Assembly (NCBI GenBank): GCA_021816695.1
Contig: JAKAXE010000003.1
Location: 1 to 64,000, forward strand
DNA from: a bacterium
GTDB lineage: Bacteria > Chloroflexota > Dormibacteria > Aeolococcales > Bog-877
DNA: 64,000 nucleotides
Reading direction: 5' to 3'
Shown: positions 1 to 9,867 of the stretch, piece by piece
Position numbering within the stretch: position 1 is the stretch's first letter
Layout of the letters: the number at the start of each line of letters is the position of its first letter
Program-made: the position numbers and the translations under genes
Notes under the pieces: generated by a model
What the model saw: only the letters and a program-made list of their open reading frames with translations
What the model was told of the DNA's origin: nothing
The model's database searches: none

Positions 1-24
1 GCTCTACCACTGAGCTACCTGGGC
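1..24 (-). tRNA. partial tRNA (5' acceptor and D-arm only; truncated by window edge)
   Basis: Reverse complement GCCCAGGTAGCTCAGTGGTAGAGC is a canonical tRNA 5' half; anticodon lies outside the window. Confidence 0.8.
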
Positions 25-25
25 G

Positions 26-107
26 TGGGCGGGAGAGGATTCGAACCTCTGTAGGCGACGCCAGCTGATTTACAGTCAGCCCCGTTTGACCACTTCGGTA
101 CCCGCCC
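26..107 (-). tRNA. tRNA-Tyr(GTA)
   Basis: GGGCGGG/CCCGCCC acceptor stem, anticodon stem-loop CTGACTGTAAATCAG (GTA), long variable arm, T-arm AGAGGTTCGAATCCTCT. Confidence 0.95.
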
Positions 108-166
108 GCCGGCGAGTATACCGGGAGACGGCCCTGACCCTGTACTTCTCGGAGGTGAGCTGCGCC

Positions 167-526
167 ATGCCCGAAGATGCCCTGCCGGAGATCGATTTCG
201 ACCACTTCAGCTCAATTGAGATCCGAACCGGGGTGGTCCAGAGCGCGGTCCCATTCCCCGAGGCCCGCAAGCCGGCGATCAAGCTGGAGATCGACTTCGG
301 TCCTGTTATCGGCGTCCGTCAGTCCAGCGCCCAGCTGACCCGGCACTACCGGCCAGAGCAGCTGGTCGGAACTGAGGTGCTCGCGGTGCTCAACCTGCCA
401 CCCCGGCGGGTGGCAGGGTTCCGAAGTGAGGTCCTCATCTTGGGGATGATCAACCCTCAGGATCCCGGCGACGTGGTGCTCGTCCGGCCCGATCAGGAAG
501 GCACGCGCGGCTGGCGCCTGGGCTGA
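167..526 (+). CDS. csaA: CsaA-like tRNA-binding domain protein
   Basis: MPEDALPEIDFDHFSSIEIRTGVV...KPAIKLEIDFGP.IGVRQSSAQLT...VLAVLNLPPRRVAGFRSEVLILG matches CsaA; ATG at 167 preferred over the upstream start. Confidence 0.85.
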   Translation: MPEDALPEIDFDHFSSIEIRTGVVQSAVPFPEARKPAIKLEIDFGPVIGVRQSSAQLTRHYRPEQLVGTEVLAVLNLPPRRVAGFRSEVLILGMINPQDPGDVVLVRPDQEGTRGWRLG

Positions 527-604
527 GCGACCTGGGGTGCGAGCTGAGGAACAGCTAACATCCCATCTGGAGGGAGGGAGTCCACCTGTGCCAAGGAGAC
601 GGCA

Positions 605-1699
605 ATGAGCATCATGCGGCGGATGTCGGACCTGTTCCAGCAGAAGGCCAACAAGGTCCTGGATCGGGCAGAGAACCCGGTCGAGGCGCTGGACCTCTCC
701 TACCAGAAGCAGATGGAGTCCCTCCAGCAGGTTCGGCGCAGCGTGGCCGACGTCCTCACGTCGGAGAAGCGGCTGGAGATCCAGGCCGCCCAGTTGCAGC
801 AGAACCAGGAGAAGCTGCAGGGACAGGCCAAGCTGGCCCTCCAGCAGGGCCGCGAGGACCTGGCCCGCCTGGCCCTCACCCGCGCCCAGGATGCCCAGAC
901 GCAGCTCCAGAGCCTCCAGGTCCAGATTGCCCAAATGAAGGATCAGGAGCAGAAGCTGGAGCTGACCGCCCAGAAGCTGCAGGCCAAGGTCGAGGCCTTC
1001 CGGACCCAGCGCGAGACCATGAAGGCGCAGTACTCGGCAGCCAAGGCCACCACCCAGGTGGGCGAAGCGGTGACCGGGCTCAGCGAGCACATGGCCGACG
1101 TGAACCTCATGATGGAGCGCGCCCAGGACAAGACCCAGCAGATGCAGGCCAGGGCCGCCGCGATCGACTCCCTGGTGGACAGCGGCACCCTGGACCAGAT
1201 CGGGATCACCTCCGGCGACGACATCGACCGCCAGCTCCAGAGCGGGCTGACCACCTCCCAGGTGGACGCCCAACTCGCGCAGCTGAAGCAGGAGGTGCTG
1301 GGCGCCCCGGTCGAGGCGCCCAAGCTGGAGGCGCCGGCGGCTGCCCCCGCACCACCTGCGGACGCGCCATCGGCCACCCCCTCGGATTCCACCAGAGCCA
1401 CCGTGGTCGTGCGCATCCAGGGTGAGGACCAATACCGGTTGGCCGTCTCCGAGCAGCCGCAGCTGGAGCCGCTGGACCGCGCCCTCTCGGACGCCATCTC
1501 GGGGCAGGACCAGGAAAGCTACCGGTCCGCTCTGGCGGCCCTCCTCAACTTCGTCCGCGCCCACGGCAGCAAGGTCCCCGCGGACGACCTGGTGTCCTCC
1601 GACGTGGTCCTGCCGTCAGAGGACATGACTCTGGAGGAGGCCACCGCGCTCCTGTCCGAGGACGGCAACGTGGTGGACGCCCCCGCCAGCCCCGCCTGA
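605..1699 (+). CDS. PspA/IM30 family protein with C-terminal PspAA-like domain
   Basis: Coiled-coil PspA signature (NPVEALDLSYQKQMESLQQVRRSVADV...); C-terminus VVVRIQGEDQYRL...SALAALLNFVRAHGSKVPADDLVSSDVVLPSEDMTLEEATALL resembles PspAA. SD aaggaga upstream of ATG. Confidence 0.85.
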   Translation: MSIMRRMSDLFQQKANKVLDRAENPVEALDLSYQKQMESLQQVRRSVADVLTSEKRLEIQAAQLQQNQEKLQGQAKLALQQGREDLARLALTRAQDAQTQLQSLQVQIAQMKDQEQKLELTAQKLQAKVEAFRTQRETMKAQYSAAKATTQVGEAVTGLSEHMADVNLMMERAQDKTQQMQARAAAIDSLVDSGTLDQIGITSGDDIDRQLQSGLTTSQVDAQLAQLKQEVLGAPVEAPKLEAPAAAPAPPADAPSATPSDSTRATVVVRIQGEDQYRLAVSEQPQLEPLDRALSDAISGQDQESYRSALAALLNFVRAHGSKVPADDLVSSDVVLPSEDMTLEEATALLSEDGNVVDAPASPA

Positions 1700-1701
1700 G
1701 T

Positions 1702-2277
1702 TCAGACCGGAACTCCCCAGAGGGCGTACCAGCGCTCCAGGTCCGGCTCCACCGGCAGGTCCTCCTTGGCCACCGCCGCCAAGCGCATCTCGGTGGCATT
1801 GTCCCGGCGCCGGTCGCCGGTGGGAACGAAGGGGTAGAAGGTGGCCTCCTTGTACCCGTAGATCCAGTAGACCGGCCCCGAGGCCGAGGTGAAGGGGAAG
1901 ACCGCCGCCAGAAGGCAGTCTCCCAGGCCCTCGTCCAGAAGTCCGGTGGCAACCGCGTGCAGGGCGGCCAGGGTGGTATCGAACTGCTTGCCCTCCACCA
2001 GAAGCCACTCGAACCCGAGGTCGTCCTTGACCTCACTGACCGTGAGGGCGTCCTCGGGTGCTGCCTTGTCCTGCAACCCGAGCATGGCCACCGTGTCCTG
2101 GGTCAGCTGCTGGAATCGTCCGCTGGGCAGGGAGCGGAACACCACCCCCACCCGTCCTGTGGGCTGGAGCCCGGCCGCGGTCTCCAGGGTGAGCATGGCG
2201 GTGCTCATGGCGAAGATCTTGTCCTCGTTGGACTTGGGGAGCTTGGTCCGGCCGAGTATGGAGTCGAGGAAGCCCAC
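1702..2277 (-). CDS. PspA-associated protein PspAB-like
   Basis: MGFLDSILGRTKLPKSNEDKIFAMSTAMLTLE... typical of PspAB; adjacent to htpX and pspA. Confidence 0.7.
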   Translation of the reverse strand: MGFLDSILGRTKLPKSNEDKIFAMSTAMLTLETAAGLQPTGRVGVVFRSLPSGRFQQLTQDTVAMLGLQDKAAPEDALTVSEVKDDLGFEWLLVEGKQFDTTLAALHAVATGLLDEGLGDCLLAAVFPFTSASGPVYWIYGYKEATFYPFVPTGDRRRDNATEMRLAAVAKEDLPVEPDLERWYALWGVPV

Positions 2278-2286
2278 ACCCCAACT

Positions 2287-3210
2287 CTAACCGGAAATCT
2301 TCGCCTCCAGCTCGCGGAGCTTGGCCAGCCGATGCTCCAGGGAGGGGTGGGTGGAGAACACCTCTGCCAGGCTCCCCTTGCCGGCGGTGATCGCGGGGAA
2401 GATCATGAAGGCGTTGGCCGACTGCACCTGGCGGAGGTCCCGGCTGGGGATCCTGGTCATGGCGCCGCTGATCTTCTGCAGCGCCGAGGCGAGTTGCGAT
2501 GGCTCCTGGGTGATGATCGCCGATCCCCGGTCGGCGGCGTATTCCCGGTAGCGGGAGAGGGCCCTGATCAGGACGAAGCTGATGGCCCAGACGACCGCCG
2601 CCACCAGGATGATGACGATCATCCCCTCACCCTCATCCGAGCCCCGCCCGCGGCCGTAGCCGCCACCGTAGCCAAAGCCGCCAAACATGCCAAACCACAT
2701 CCCGGACTGCACGATGAGGGAGGCAACAGTGGCGAAGAACCCGGCCATGGCCATGACCTTCACATCCCGGTGGATCACGTGGCTGAACTCGTGCGCCAGC
2801 ACCGCCTCCAACTCCTTGGGCTCCAGCTGGTCAAGGATGCCCGTGGTGACGGCCACCACGGCGTTCTTGGGGTTGCGGCCGGTGGCCAACGCGTTGGGGA
2901 CCCGGGACGGGATCACCGCCACCTTGGGCATGGGCATTCCGGTGAGCTGGGCCAGCCGACCCACGATGTCGTGCAGCTGGGGGTACTGCTGGGGCGTGAC
3001 GATCTGGGCATGGAGCGCGGAGAGCACCATGCGGTCCGAGAAGTAGTACTGGGCCACCAACAACACGGCCACCACCACCACGATGGTGACGATTCCGGTG
3101 TGCAGCAGCAGCAGAACCCCGACGAAGGCGAGGTAGACCACCGCCAGCAGGAAAAGCGTGAGGAACATCCGGGCCGTGAGCCCGACGTCGGTGCCCAATT
3201 TGCGTTGCAT
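2287..3210 (-). CDS. htpX: M48 family zinc metalloprotease HtpX
   Basis: HEFSHVIHRDVKVM zinc motif, N-terminal TM helices; start MQRKLG at 3210 chosen over the long ORF start. Confidence 0.9.
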   Translation of the reverse strand: MQRKLGTDVGLTARMFLTLFLLAVVYLAFVGVLLLLHTGIVTIVVVVAVLLVAQYYFSDRMVLSALHAQIVTPQQYPQLHDIVGRLAQLTGMPMPKVAVIPSRVPNALATGRNPKNAVVAVTTGILDQLEPKELEAVLAHEFSHVIHRDVKVMAMAGFFATVASLIVQSGMWFGMFGGFGYGGGYGRGRGSDEGEGMIVIILVAAVVWAISFVLIRALSRYREYAADRGSAIITQEPSQLASALQKISGAMTRIPSRDLRQVQSANAFMIFPAITAGKGSLAEVFSTHPSLEHRLAKLRELEAKISG

Positions 3211-3303
3211 GCACCCTCTATATACCCGTTTCCTGGGAACTGACGCAGAGGGACATCTTGGGGACCGCCCCGCCAACCGCGCTAGGATGGGCCGGAGCAG
3301 GTC

Positions 3304-4149
3304 GTGGAGGTGGTTCAGCCCTTGTTTGTCGATGCCCTGGTCGGCGGCTTCATCCTCGCCCTCATGGGTCTGGGGCTGCGCACCAGTGTGGGTCGTCGCC
3401 TCACTCGTCTCTTCTCCCAGCGCTCCCACGCCCTCCGGGGACGGACCGCGGATCCCCTCGAGGCCCTGGACGTCGCCTACCGCCGCCAGGCCGAGGTCCT
3501 TCAGCAAGCGAGGCGAGGGATCGCCGAGGTGGTGACCTCCCACAAGCGGCTAGAGCTCCAGGCCAAGAGGTTTCGTGAGAGCCAGGTTCGGCTCCGCGAT
3601 GAGGCCCGCCAGGCTCTCCTCTCCGGGCGCGAGGACCTAGCCAGAGTCGCCCTGACAAGGGCCCATGCCACCGCCTCCCAGCTGGCCTCCCTAGAGCTGC
3701 AGGTTGCTGAGCTGCGAGATCAGGGGGCCCGGCTGGAGCTGGCCACGGAGCGCCTGAAGACAAGAGTGGAGGGATTCCGAAGTCAGAAGGAGGTGTTCCG
3801 GGCGCAGTACTCGGCGGCCCAGGCTTCGGCGCGCATCGCCGAGTTGATCACCGGCATCTCGGGGGAGATGGGGGACGTCAGCCGGATGCTGGAGGCTGCT
3901 CGGGAGCGCACGCGGCAGATGGAGGCTCGGGCGGCAGCCACGAGCGACCTCGTGACCACCCACCACCCCGCTACCATTGGCGGAGACGAGACTGGCCGCC
4001 AGCCGGGAGCCACGGACGGAAACGCGGTCGCCGGAGCGCAGCCCAAGACGCTGCGGCCCGAGCCCCCGCACCATCCCGAAGGGGTCGCTCTGCTAAATTC
4101 CAGTTCCGCATCCACGTCAGAGCCGTCTTCACTGCCAGAGGGAGGTTGA
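3304..4149 (+). CDS. second PspA/IM30-like coiled-coil protein with N-terminal hydrophobic segment
   Basis: DPLEALDVAYRRQAEVLQQARRGIAEVVTSHKRLELQAKR... paralogous to the 605-1699 product; N-terminus VDALVGGFILALMGLGLRT is hydrophobic. Confidence 0.75.
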   Translation: MEVVQPLFVDALVGGFILALMGLGLRTSVGRRLTRLFSQRSHALRGRTADPLEALDVAYRRQAEVLQQARRGIAEVVTSHKRLELQAKRFRESQVRLRDEARQALLSGREDLARVALTRAHATASQLASLELQVAELRDQGARLELATERLKTRVEGFRSQKEVFRAQYSAAQASARIAELITGISGEMGDVSRMLEAARERTRQMEARAAATSDLVTTHHPATIGGDETGRQPGATDGNAVAGAQPKTLRPEPPHHPEGVALLNSSSASTSEPSSLPEGG

Positions 4150-4409
4150 ACCAAGTGCTCCACGTCATCGCTTTCATCGTCATCGGGGTGGTCATCGGGG
4201 CCCTCTACATTCGCCAGTCGCGCGGAGCGGCCGCGACGATCCGGGTCATCGCAGGGCTGGCCGGTAGCCTCATCGGTGGCTTTGTCACCCTGGCGGTCCT
4301 AGGCAGTGGCCACACGTCCGGGAAGTACGGGAGCATTCTGGTGGCGATCGTGCTGGCGGTGATCCTCTCCGCCCTGGCGACCGCGGGCACCCGGCCCCGG
4401 ACCGCCTGA
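4146..4409 (+). CDS. small membrane protein, GlsB/YeaQ/YmgE-like
   Basis: Three hydrophobic segments, G-rich VIGVVIGALYIR...AGLAGSLIGGFV. Confidence 0.55.
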   Translation: MNQVLHVIAFIVIGVVIGALYIRQSRGAAATIRVIAGLAGSLIGGFVTLAVLGSGHTSGKYGSILVAIVLAVILSALATAGTRPRTA

Positions 4410-4421
4410 TTTCGGTCCCCC

Positions 4422-5381
4422 CTAGGGACCTACCGAGAAGAACTCCTCCGCTCGACGTCGGTCCTTGGCCATCTGGGCCACCAGCTCCGCGTCGGAGCGG
4501 AACGTCTCCTGGCCCCGGATCCGCTCCAGGACCTCGGCGATCAGCTCCTGGCCGTAGAGGTCCGGGGTAGGGCCGAGGCCATGGACCTCGAACCGCCGGT
4601 CGCGCCCGGAGAAGTGGGGACGTGTGCCGACGCTTCCCACCGCCGGCCTCGGCTCTCCGCCGGAGGCCGGCCTCCAGGTCATGACGTAGACGCCGTCGGG
4701 AGGCAGGAGCTGCGCCGGGAGGGTCCTGAGGTTGGCGGTGGGAAAGCCGAGGACTCGACCCAACCCCTCTCCCCTCACCACCTCCCCCATCACCTGAAAG
4801 GGGTGGCCCGCCAGGTGCGGATACTCCGAGACCCGGCCCTCCTGGAGCAGGCGCCGCAGTTCGGAGCTGCTCACAGCCACGGTCCCGACCACCACCTGGT
4901 CGACAACCTCGAGGCCGAGCTGGTGTTCTCTGGCGTAAGCACGCACGAAGTCCACCCCCCCGCTGCCATCACGACCCAGGGAGAGCCGAGGACCGGCTGC
5001 CAGGCCGACGACCGCCAGCTGGTGGCGCAGGCGCGAGAGGAACTCCCCCGGGTCCTGCGCCCGCAGCCGGTCATTGAAAGGGATGACCAGCACCTGGTCC
5101 ACACCAGCCTCCGCCAGCAGGCGGCGGCGAAACCTGAGCGGTGTGAGAAGGCCCGGCACCGACTGCGGACGCAGGAGGTGCGCCGGATGAGGTTCGAAGG
5201 TCACCGCCACGACCATCCCCTGTGGGCCCGCCATTTGGCGCGCTGCCCGCAGGAGTCGCTGGTGGCCCAGATGCACCCCGTCGAAATTGCCCACCGCCAC
5301 CACTGCCGGCGGGCCATCATTGGGCGGGCCGTTGAGAGGGATCCCAAAGACAGCCGGGACCCCGACCCCCAAGTCAGCCAC
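4422..5381 (-). CDS. ribF: bifunctional riboflavin kinase/FAD synthetase
   Basis: VAVGNFDGVHLGHQRLLR and GRVLGFPTANL motifs. Confidence 0.95.
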   Translation of the reverse strand: MADLGVGVPAVFGIPLNGPPNDGPPAVVAVGNFDGVHLGHQRLLRAARQMAGPQGMVVAVTFEPHPAHLLRPQSVPGLLTPLRFRRRLLAEAGVDQVLVIPFNDRLRAQDPGEFLSRLRHQLAVVGLAAGPRLSLGRDGSGGVDFVRAYAREHQLGLEVVDQVVVGTVAVSSSELRRLLQEGRVSEYPHLAGHPFQVMGEVVRGEGLGRVLGFPTANLRTLPAQLLPPDGVYVMTWRPASGGEPRPAVGSVGTRPHFSGRDRRFEVHGLGPTPDLYGQELIAEVLERIRGQETFRSDAELVAQMAKDRRRAEEFFSVGP

Positions 5382-6330
5382 CGACGGGGGCGATCACCTT
5401 GAGGGGCTGGAATCGCAGGCCGGCCAGGGTACCGACCGCCAGCAGCCTACCGTCCGGGCCGTGGGCTCTCACCTCCCCTCCTGCCTGCTCTCCCTGGGGG
5501 CCGCGCTGGAGCCAGGCCCCCTGGCCGCGCTGGACGGCTGCGGCGGCTCCGGGCAGGAGGTCGACCCGGGGCATCCCCTGAACAGCGGCCTCCGGAGGCA
5601 GGAGCAGCGAACGCGGGTCGTCCGCCTCCAGCAGTTGCGAGACTGACACCGCCTGCTCCAGATGAAAGGGCCCGTAGGCGGTGCGTTCCAACCACCCCAG
5701 CACTCCCCCCACGGACAACCGCTCCCCCAAATCGGTCGCCAACACCCGGAGGTAGGTGCCCTTGCCACAGACGACCTCGACCTCCGCCTCGGCCACCTCC
5801 CCCGGAGTGAAAGAAAGCACCCGGATGCTGTGGATCTCGGCTACCCTCGGCTTGCGCTCGACGGTCACCCCCTGCCGGGCCAGCTCGTACAGGTGGCGCC
5901 CCTGATGACGCACGGCGGAATGCATCGGTGGGACCTGCTCGATCCTCCCCACGAACTCCTTCAGCGCCTTCTCCACCACGGTTCGATCCAGAGCCGCGGC
6001 CGAGGAGCCAGGCCGCACCTCCCCCTCGAGATCGCCGGTGTCAGATGTCTCCCCCAGCCTGAGGCGTGCTCTGTAGGTCTTGGGTTCGCGCAGGATGTAC
6101 TCCACCAGCCGGGTGGCCCGCCCGACACAGAGCGGCAGCACCCCGGTGGCCGCCGGGTCCAAGGTCCCAGCGTGCCCGATGTGCCGTTCCCCGAGCGCCC
6201 GGCGGGCGTCCCTGATGGCGGCGAAAGAGGTGATCCCGGCGGGCTTGGCCAGGTTGAGAACCCCAGTCACCCCCGGTGGCCGGCCGGTCCGACGGAGCGG
6301 GTTGGGGATCACGTCTACCGGAGCCGTCAT
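5374..6330 (-). CDS. truB: tRNA pseudouridine(55) synthase
   Basis: GVLNLAKPAGITS, GHAGTLDPAATGVLPLCVG; start MTAPVD at 6330. Confidence 0.95.
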   Translation of the reverse strand: MTAPVDVIPNPLRRTGRPPGVTGVLNLAKPAGITSFAAIRDARRALGERHIGHAGTLDPAATGVLPLCVGRATRLVEYILREPKTYRARLRLGETSDTGDLEGEVRPGSSAAALDRTVVEKALKEFVGRIEQVPPMHSAVRHQGRHLYELARQGVTVERKPRVAEIHSIRVLSFTPGEVAEAEVEVVCGKGTYLRVLATDLGERLSVGGVLGWLERTAYGPFHLEQAVSVSQLLEADDPRSLLLPPEAAVQGMPRVDLLPGAAAAVQRGQGAWLQRGPQGEQAGGEVRAHGPDGRLLAVGTLAGLRFQPLKVIAPVGG

Positions 6331-7301
6331 CCCTCGCCCTCCTCCAATACTGCAGCCCGCGCGCGCCGCAGCACCGCCTCCTCGGCCTCCAACAGGCCGG
6401 AGCGGAGCTCGGCGCCTGCTGCCCGGAAGTGGCCTCCACCGCCGAGGTCGGCCACCAGCTCGTGCGCCGCCAGCCTGCCCCGAGTCCTCAGGCTCACCTT
6501 GGTCAGCCCCTCCCCCGCCTCCTTGAACAGGACTGCGCACAGCATGGTGTCCAGAGTCTGGAGGAGGTCGATGATCCCCTCGGTCTCCTCCAGCTCCGCT
6601 CCGGCCTCGTGGAGCATCCGCTGCGTCACGGCTGTCCAGATCAGCCGGCCACCCAGCTCGTAGTGGGCGGCGCTGGCGGCCAACGCCTGGAGGCGCAGGG
6701 TGGTGGCGGGCCTCCACTTGTACGAGCGCAACGCCACGAATGCCGGGTCTGCGCCCAAGTCCACCAACTCGGCCGCAGCATGCAGGACCGGGCCTGAGGT
6801 GTTGTCGTGCCGGAACCCACCGGTGTCCGTGAAGATGGCCGCATACAGGTTAGTCGCCATGTCCGGCGTGATCTCCGCCCCCCACTGACGCAGAAGGGAC
6901 AGCACCACCATCCCGGTGGCGGCGGCCTGGCGGTCGACCACCCCGAGATCGCCGAAGCCGTCGTTGCTGATGTGGTGGTCGAAGAGGATGGTGAGAGGAG
7001 CTTCGGCGATGCGCGACCCCAGGGCACCGAAGCGCGATGGACTGCCGGCGTCGAAGGCGATCACCGTGGAGCCCGGGGACATGTCATCCCGGTTCACACG
7101 CGGGAACCCGGGTAGGTAGGCGAGCCCCTGAGGAACCGGCTTGGGGGCCAGGACGGCTACCCGCTTTCCCCGCTGGTCCAGATACTCAGCGAAGGCGAGG
7201 GCTGATCCCAAGGAATCCGCGTCTGCATCTTGGTGGGCGACCAGCGCGAAGTCGTCCTTCTCGTCCAGAGCCGCGGTGATCGCCCCCAGGCTCTCAATCA
7301 T
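6327..7301 (-). CDS. DHH/DHHA1 phosphoesterase (NrnA-like oligoribonuclease/pAp phosphatase)
   Basis: HQDADADSLGSALA, FDHHISN, GGGGHFRAAG. Confidence 0.9.
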   Translation of the reverse strand: MIESLGAITAALDEKDDFALVAHQDADADSLGSALAFAEYLDQRGKRVAVLAPKPVPQGLAYLPGFPRVNRDDMSPGSTVIAFDAGSPSRFGALGSRIAEAPLTILFDHHISNDGFGDLGVVDRQAAATGMVVLSLLRQWGAEITPDMATNLYAAIFTDTGGFRHDNTSGPVLHAAAELVDLGADPAFVALRSYKWRPATTLRLQALAASAAHYELGGRLIWTAVTQRMLHEAGAELEETEGIIDLLQTLDTMLCAVLFKEAGEGLTKVSLRTRGRLAAHELVADLGGGGHFRAAGAELRSGLLEAEEAVLRRARAAVLEEGEG

Positions 7302-7674
7302 CGGTGACAGCTCCGGGCTCGGACGCCAGGGAGGTGAGCAGCTGGTTCACCCGGGTGCCGCGGACGATCGAGTCGTCCAGCCGAAACTCGAGCCGGGGGA
7401 CCCGCCTGAGGTTTTCCAGCCGGTCACCAAGAAGGTGCCGGAGGTATCCGGTCATCCCCTTGAGGGCGGCCAGGTTGCGCCGCCGCTCGGCGTCGTCTCC
7501 CAGAGAGCTCACCCGTACCACCGCCACCGACAGGTCAGGGGCGCAGTCCACCTCAAGCACTGACACCAGGTTCAGCCGGGGATCCTTCACGTCTTGGGCG
7601 AGCGCCAACGCCAGCTCCTGGCGCAGCTGAGCGTTCAGCCGCTCTCGCCGGTGGCCCGGGGAGGCAGGGCTCAT
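7294..7674 (-). CDS. rbfA: 30S ribosome-binding factor A
   Basis: RRERLNAQLRQELALALAQDVKDPRL... RbfA pattern, between infB and the DHH gene. Confidence 0.9.
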   Translation of the reverse strand: MSPASPGHRRERLNAQLRQELALALAQDVKDPRLNLVSVLEVDCAPDLSVAVVRVSSLGDDAERRRNLAALKGMTGYLRHLLGDRLENLRRVPRLEFRLDDSIVRGTRVNQLLTSLASEPGAVTDD

Positions 7675-7695
7675 GTGCCGACCCCGCCACCGCCA

Positions 7696-9480
7696 TCAGC
7701 GATTGCGCTGCTGCACCACATAGGACTCCAGAACGTCACCCTCAGCGAAGTCCTGGTAGGCGCCCAGGTCGATGCCGCACTCATACCCGGCGGCCACCTC
7801 GCGCACGTCGTCCTTGAACCGGCGCAGGGACTCGATCCGGGCCCGCTGCACCTCCTTGCCATCCCGCTTGACCACCACGGTTGAGCCTCTGGTGAGCTTG
7901 CCCTCGGTCACCTGGGAACCGGCGATCATGCCGCTCCGGGGCACCCGGATACGCATCTTGACCTCGGCTCGGCCCTCGAACACCTCCTCGAAGGTGGGCT
8001 CGTGCATACCCTGGATGGCCCTCTCGATGTCATCGGTGATCTGGTAGACCACGTCGTAGGTGCGGACGTCGATTCCCTGCCGCTCGGCGGCGGCCCGGGC
8101 GCCCACATCGGGCCGGACGTTGAAGCCGACCACGATCGCGTTGGCGGCCGCCGCCAGATCGACATCGGCCTCGCTTATCGGGCCAACCCCCTCATACACC
8201 AGCCGGAGTCGGACCGTCGGATCAGAGAACTTCACCAGAGTGGAGCGGAGCGCCTCCAGGGCTCCGTGGGTGTCCGCCTTCACGACCAGGTCCAGGTCGC
8301 GAAGCTGTTCCTCGCCCTGGCGGCTGAGCTCCGCCAGGCTCACCCGACGGGCGTCCACTCGCCCTTGGCGGACGGCGGCCATGGCAGCCTCGGCCCGGGC
8401 CTTCGCCTCCTTTTCGCTTGCCACCACCAGCAGCCGATCCCCCGCGACAGCCACCTCGGGCAGGCCCGCCACCTGAGCGGGCAGCCCCGGAGAGCAGCCG
8501 TCGATGCGCTGTCCGGTGTCGTCTATGAGGTCCCGGACCCGGCCGGCGACCGCCCCCACCACGAAGTGATCCTGGCGACGCAGTGTGCCCTCCTGCACCA
8601 GGACCGAGGCCACCGGCCCCCGCCCCCGGTCCATCTGCGAGTCGATCACCACGGCCTCCGCAGGGGCATTCGGATCGGCCATGGGAGGATTCAGGTCGGT
8701 CACCAGAAGGATCATCTCCAGGAGGTGGTCCAGCCCCTCGCCGGTCTTGGCTGAGACCGGGACGCTGACCACGTCCCCCCCGAAGTCCTCCACCACCACC
8801 CCGTGCTCGGCGAGCTGTTGCTTCACCCGGTCGGGATGGGCGTCCTCCAGGTCGATCTTGTTGATGGCCACCAGGATGGGAACCCCCGAATTGCGCACGT
8901 GCTGGATGGCCTCCTCGGTCTGGGGCATCACCCCGTCGTTGGCAGCCACCACCAGCACCGCCAGATCGGTGATGTTCGCGCCTCGTGCCCGCATGGCTGT
9001 GAAAGCGGCGTGGCCCGGGGTGTCGATGAAGGTGATCAGCCTCCCCTCCCGCCGCACCACCGAGGCACCGATCCGTTGGGTGATGCCACCGGCCTCCCGC
9101 GCCGCCACGTTGGACTCGCGGATGGCGTCCAGCAGGCTGGTCTTGCCGTGGTCCACATGCCCCAGAACGGTCACCACCGGGGGCCGGGGCGAAAGCCCCT
9201 TCCGGCTGTCGTCCCGCAGGACCCGCCCAGAGGCCGGCGCCTCCCGAGCGGCGGCTTCGGACAACTCGATCTCCAGGGACTCTGCCACCAGCCGAGCCGT
9301 GCCCAGATCGAGGGACTGGTTGATAGTGGCCAGGATCCCCCGCTGCAGCAGGGCCTTCGACACATCAGCGGAGGAAACCCCAAGAGCCTCGGCCAGTGAC
9401 TTGACCGTGAGATTGTCCGGGAGTTCCACCCTCTTCAGCTTCGCGATAGCACTTCCTCCTGCCCCTGGACGGGGCCCCAT
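7696..9480 (-). CDS. infB: translation initiation factor IF-2
   Basis: GTPase motifs [25 protein letters not shown]; exact start uncertain. Confidence 0.95.
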   Translation of the reverse strand: MGPRPGAGGSAIAKLKRVELPDNLTVKSLAEALGVSSADVSKALLQRGILATINQSLDLGTARLVAESLEIELSEAAAREAPASGRVLRDDSRKGLSPRPPVVTVLGHVDHGKTSLLDAIRESNVAAREAGGITQRIGASVVRREGRLITFIDTPGHAAFTAMRARGANITDLAVLVVAANDGVMPQTEEAIQHVRNSGVPILVAINKIDLEDAHPDRVKQQLAEHGVVVEDFGGDVVSVPVSAKTGEGLDHLLEMILLVTDLNPPMADPNAPAEAVVIDSQMDRGRGPVASVLVQEGTLRRQDHFVVGAVAGRVRDLIDDTGQRIDGCSPGLPAQVAGLPEVAVAGDRLLVVASEKEAKARAEAAMAAVRQGRVDARRVSLAELSRQGEEQLRDLDLVVKADTHGALEALRSTLVKFSDPTVRLRLVYEGVGPISEADVDLAAAANAIVVGFNVRPDVGARAAAERQGIDVRTYDVVYQITDDIERAIQGMHEPTFEEVFEGRAEVKMRIRVPRSGMIAGSQVTEGKLTRGSTVVVKRDGKEVQRARIESLRRFKDDVREVAAGYECGIDLGAYQDFAEGDVLESYVVQQRNR

Positions 9481-9785
9481 CCAGTCTCCGGGGTTGAATG
9501 GGAGATCATACCGGCCACCAGGCCAGCCACACGGTCCGGAACTGGCACTCCGGCCGGAAGGCGCAGCGCCCTTTGCAACGCCCGCCTACGTCTGGCCGCC
9601 TCCCAGCACTCCATCTTGGCACAGATGTATGCCCCCCGTCCGGCGGCCCGCCCGCTGGTGTCCACTTCCAGCGTCTCGCCAGTCCGGCACAGCCGGATCA
9701 GCACCCACTTCGAGTGCCGCTCTCGACAGCCCACGCAGGTCCTCAGCGGCAGATGCCCCTGGGGCTCCCGCGATGACGCGGTCAC
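9435..9785 (-). CDS. ylxR: YlxR/RnpM family protein (DUF448)
   Basis: [23 protein letters not shown]...[11 protein letters not shown]; between nusA and infB; GTG start at 9785 proposed. Confidence 0.8.
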   Translation of the reverse strand: MTASSREPQGHLPLRTCVGCRERHSKWVLIRLCRTGETLEVDTSGRAAGRGAYICAKMECWEAARRRRALQRALRLPAGVPVPDRVAGLVAGMISHSTPETGWGPVQGQEEVLSRS

Positions 9786-9867
9786 CGGCGCCGGCTGGGG
9801 GCTCAGATCCGCCCCCAGCCGGCACGGCGGACGGAAGGCACGATCACTGCTGGCTCCGCTCCCTGGA

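Noticed and set aside
212-1564. 450-aa minus-strand ORF antisense to the pspA gene
   Set aside because: Composition (Leu/Gly/His-rich, no motifs) is typical of antisense frames in high-GC DNA; the plus-strand PspA is clearly real
1957-3243. 428-aa plus-strand ORF antisense to pspAB/htpX
   Set aside because: His/Gly/Asp-rich low-complexity translation with no domain; htpX on the other strand has intact catalytic motifs
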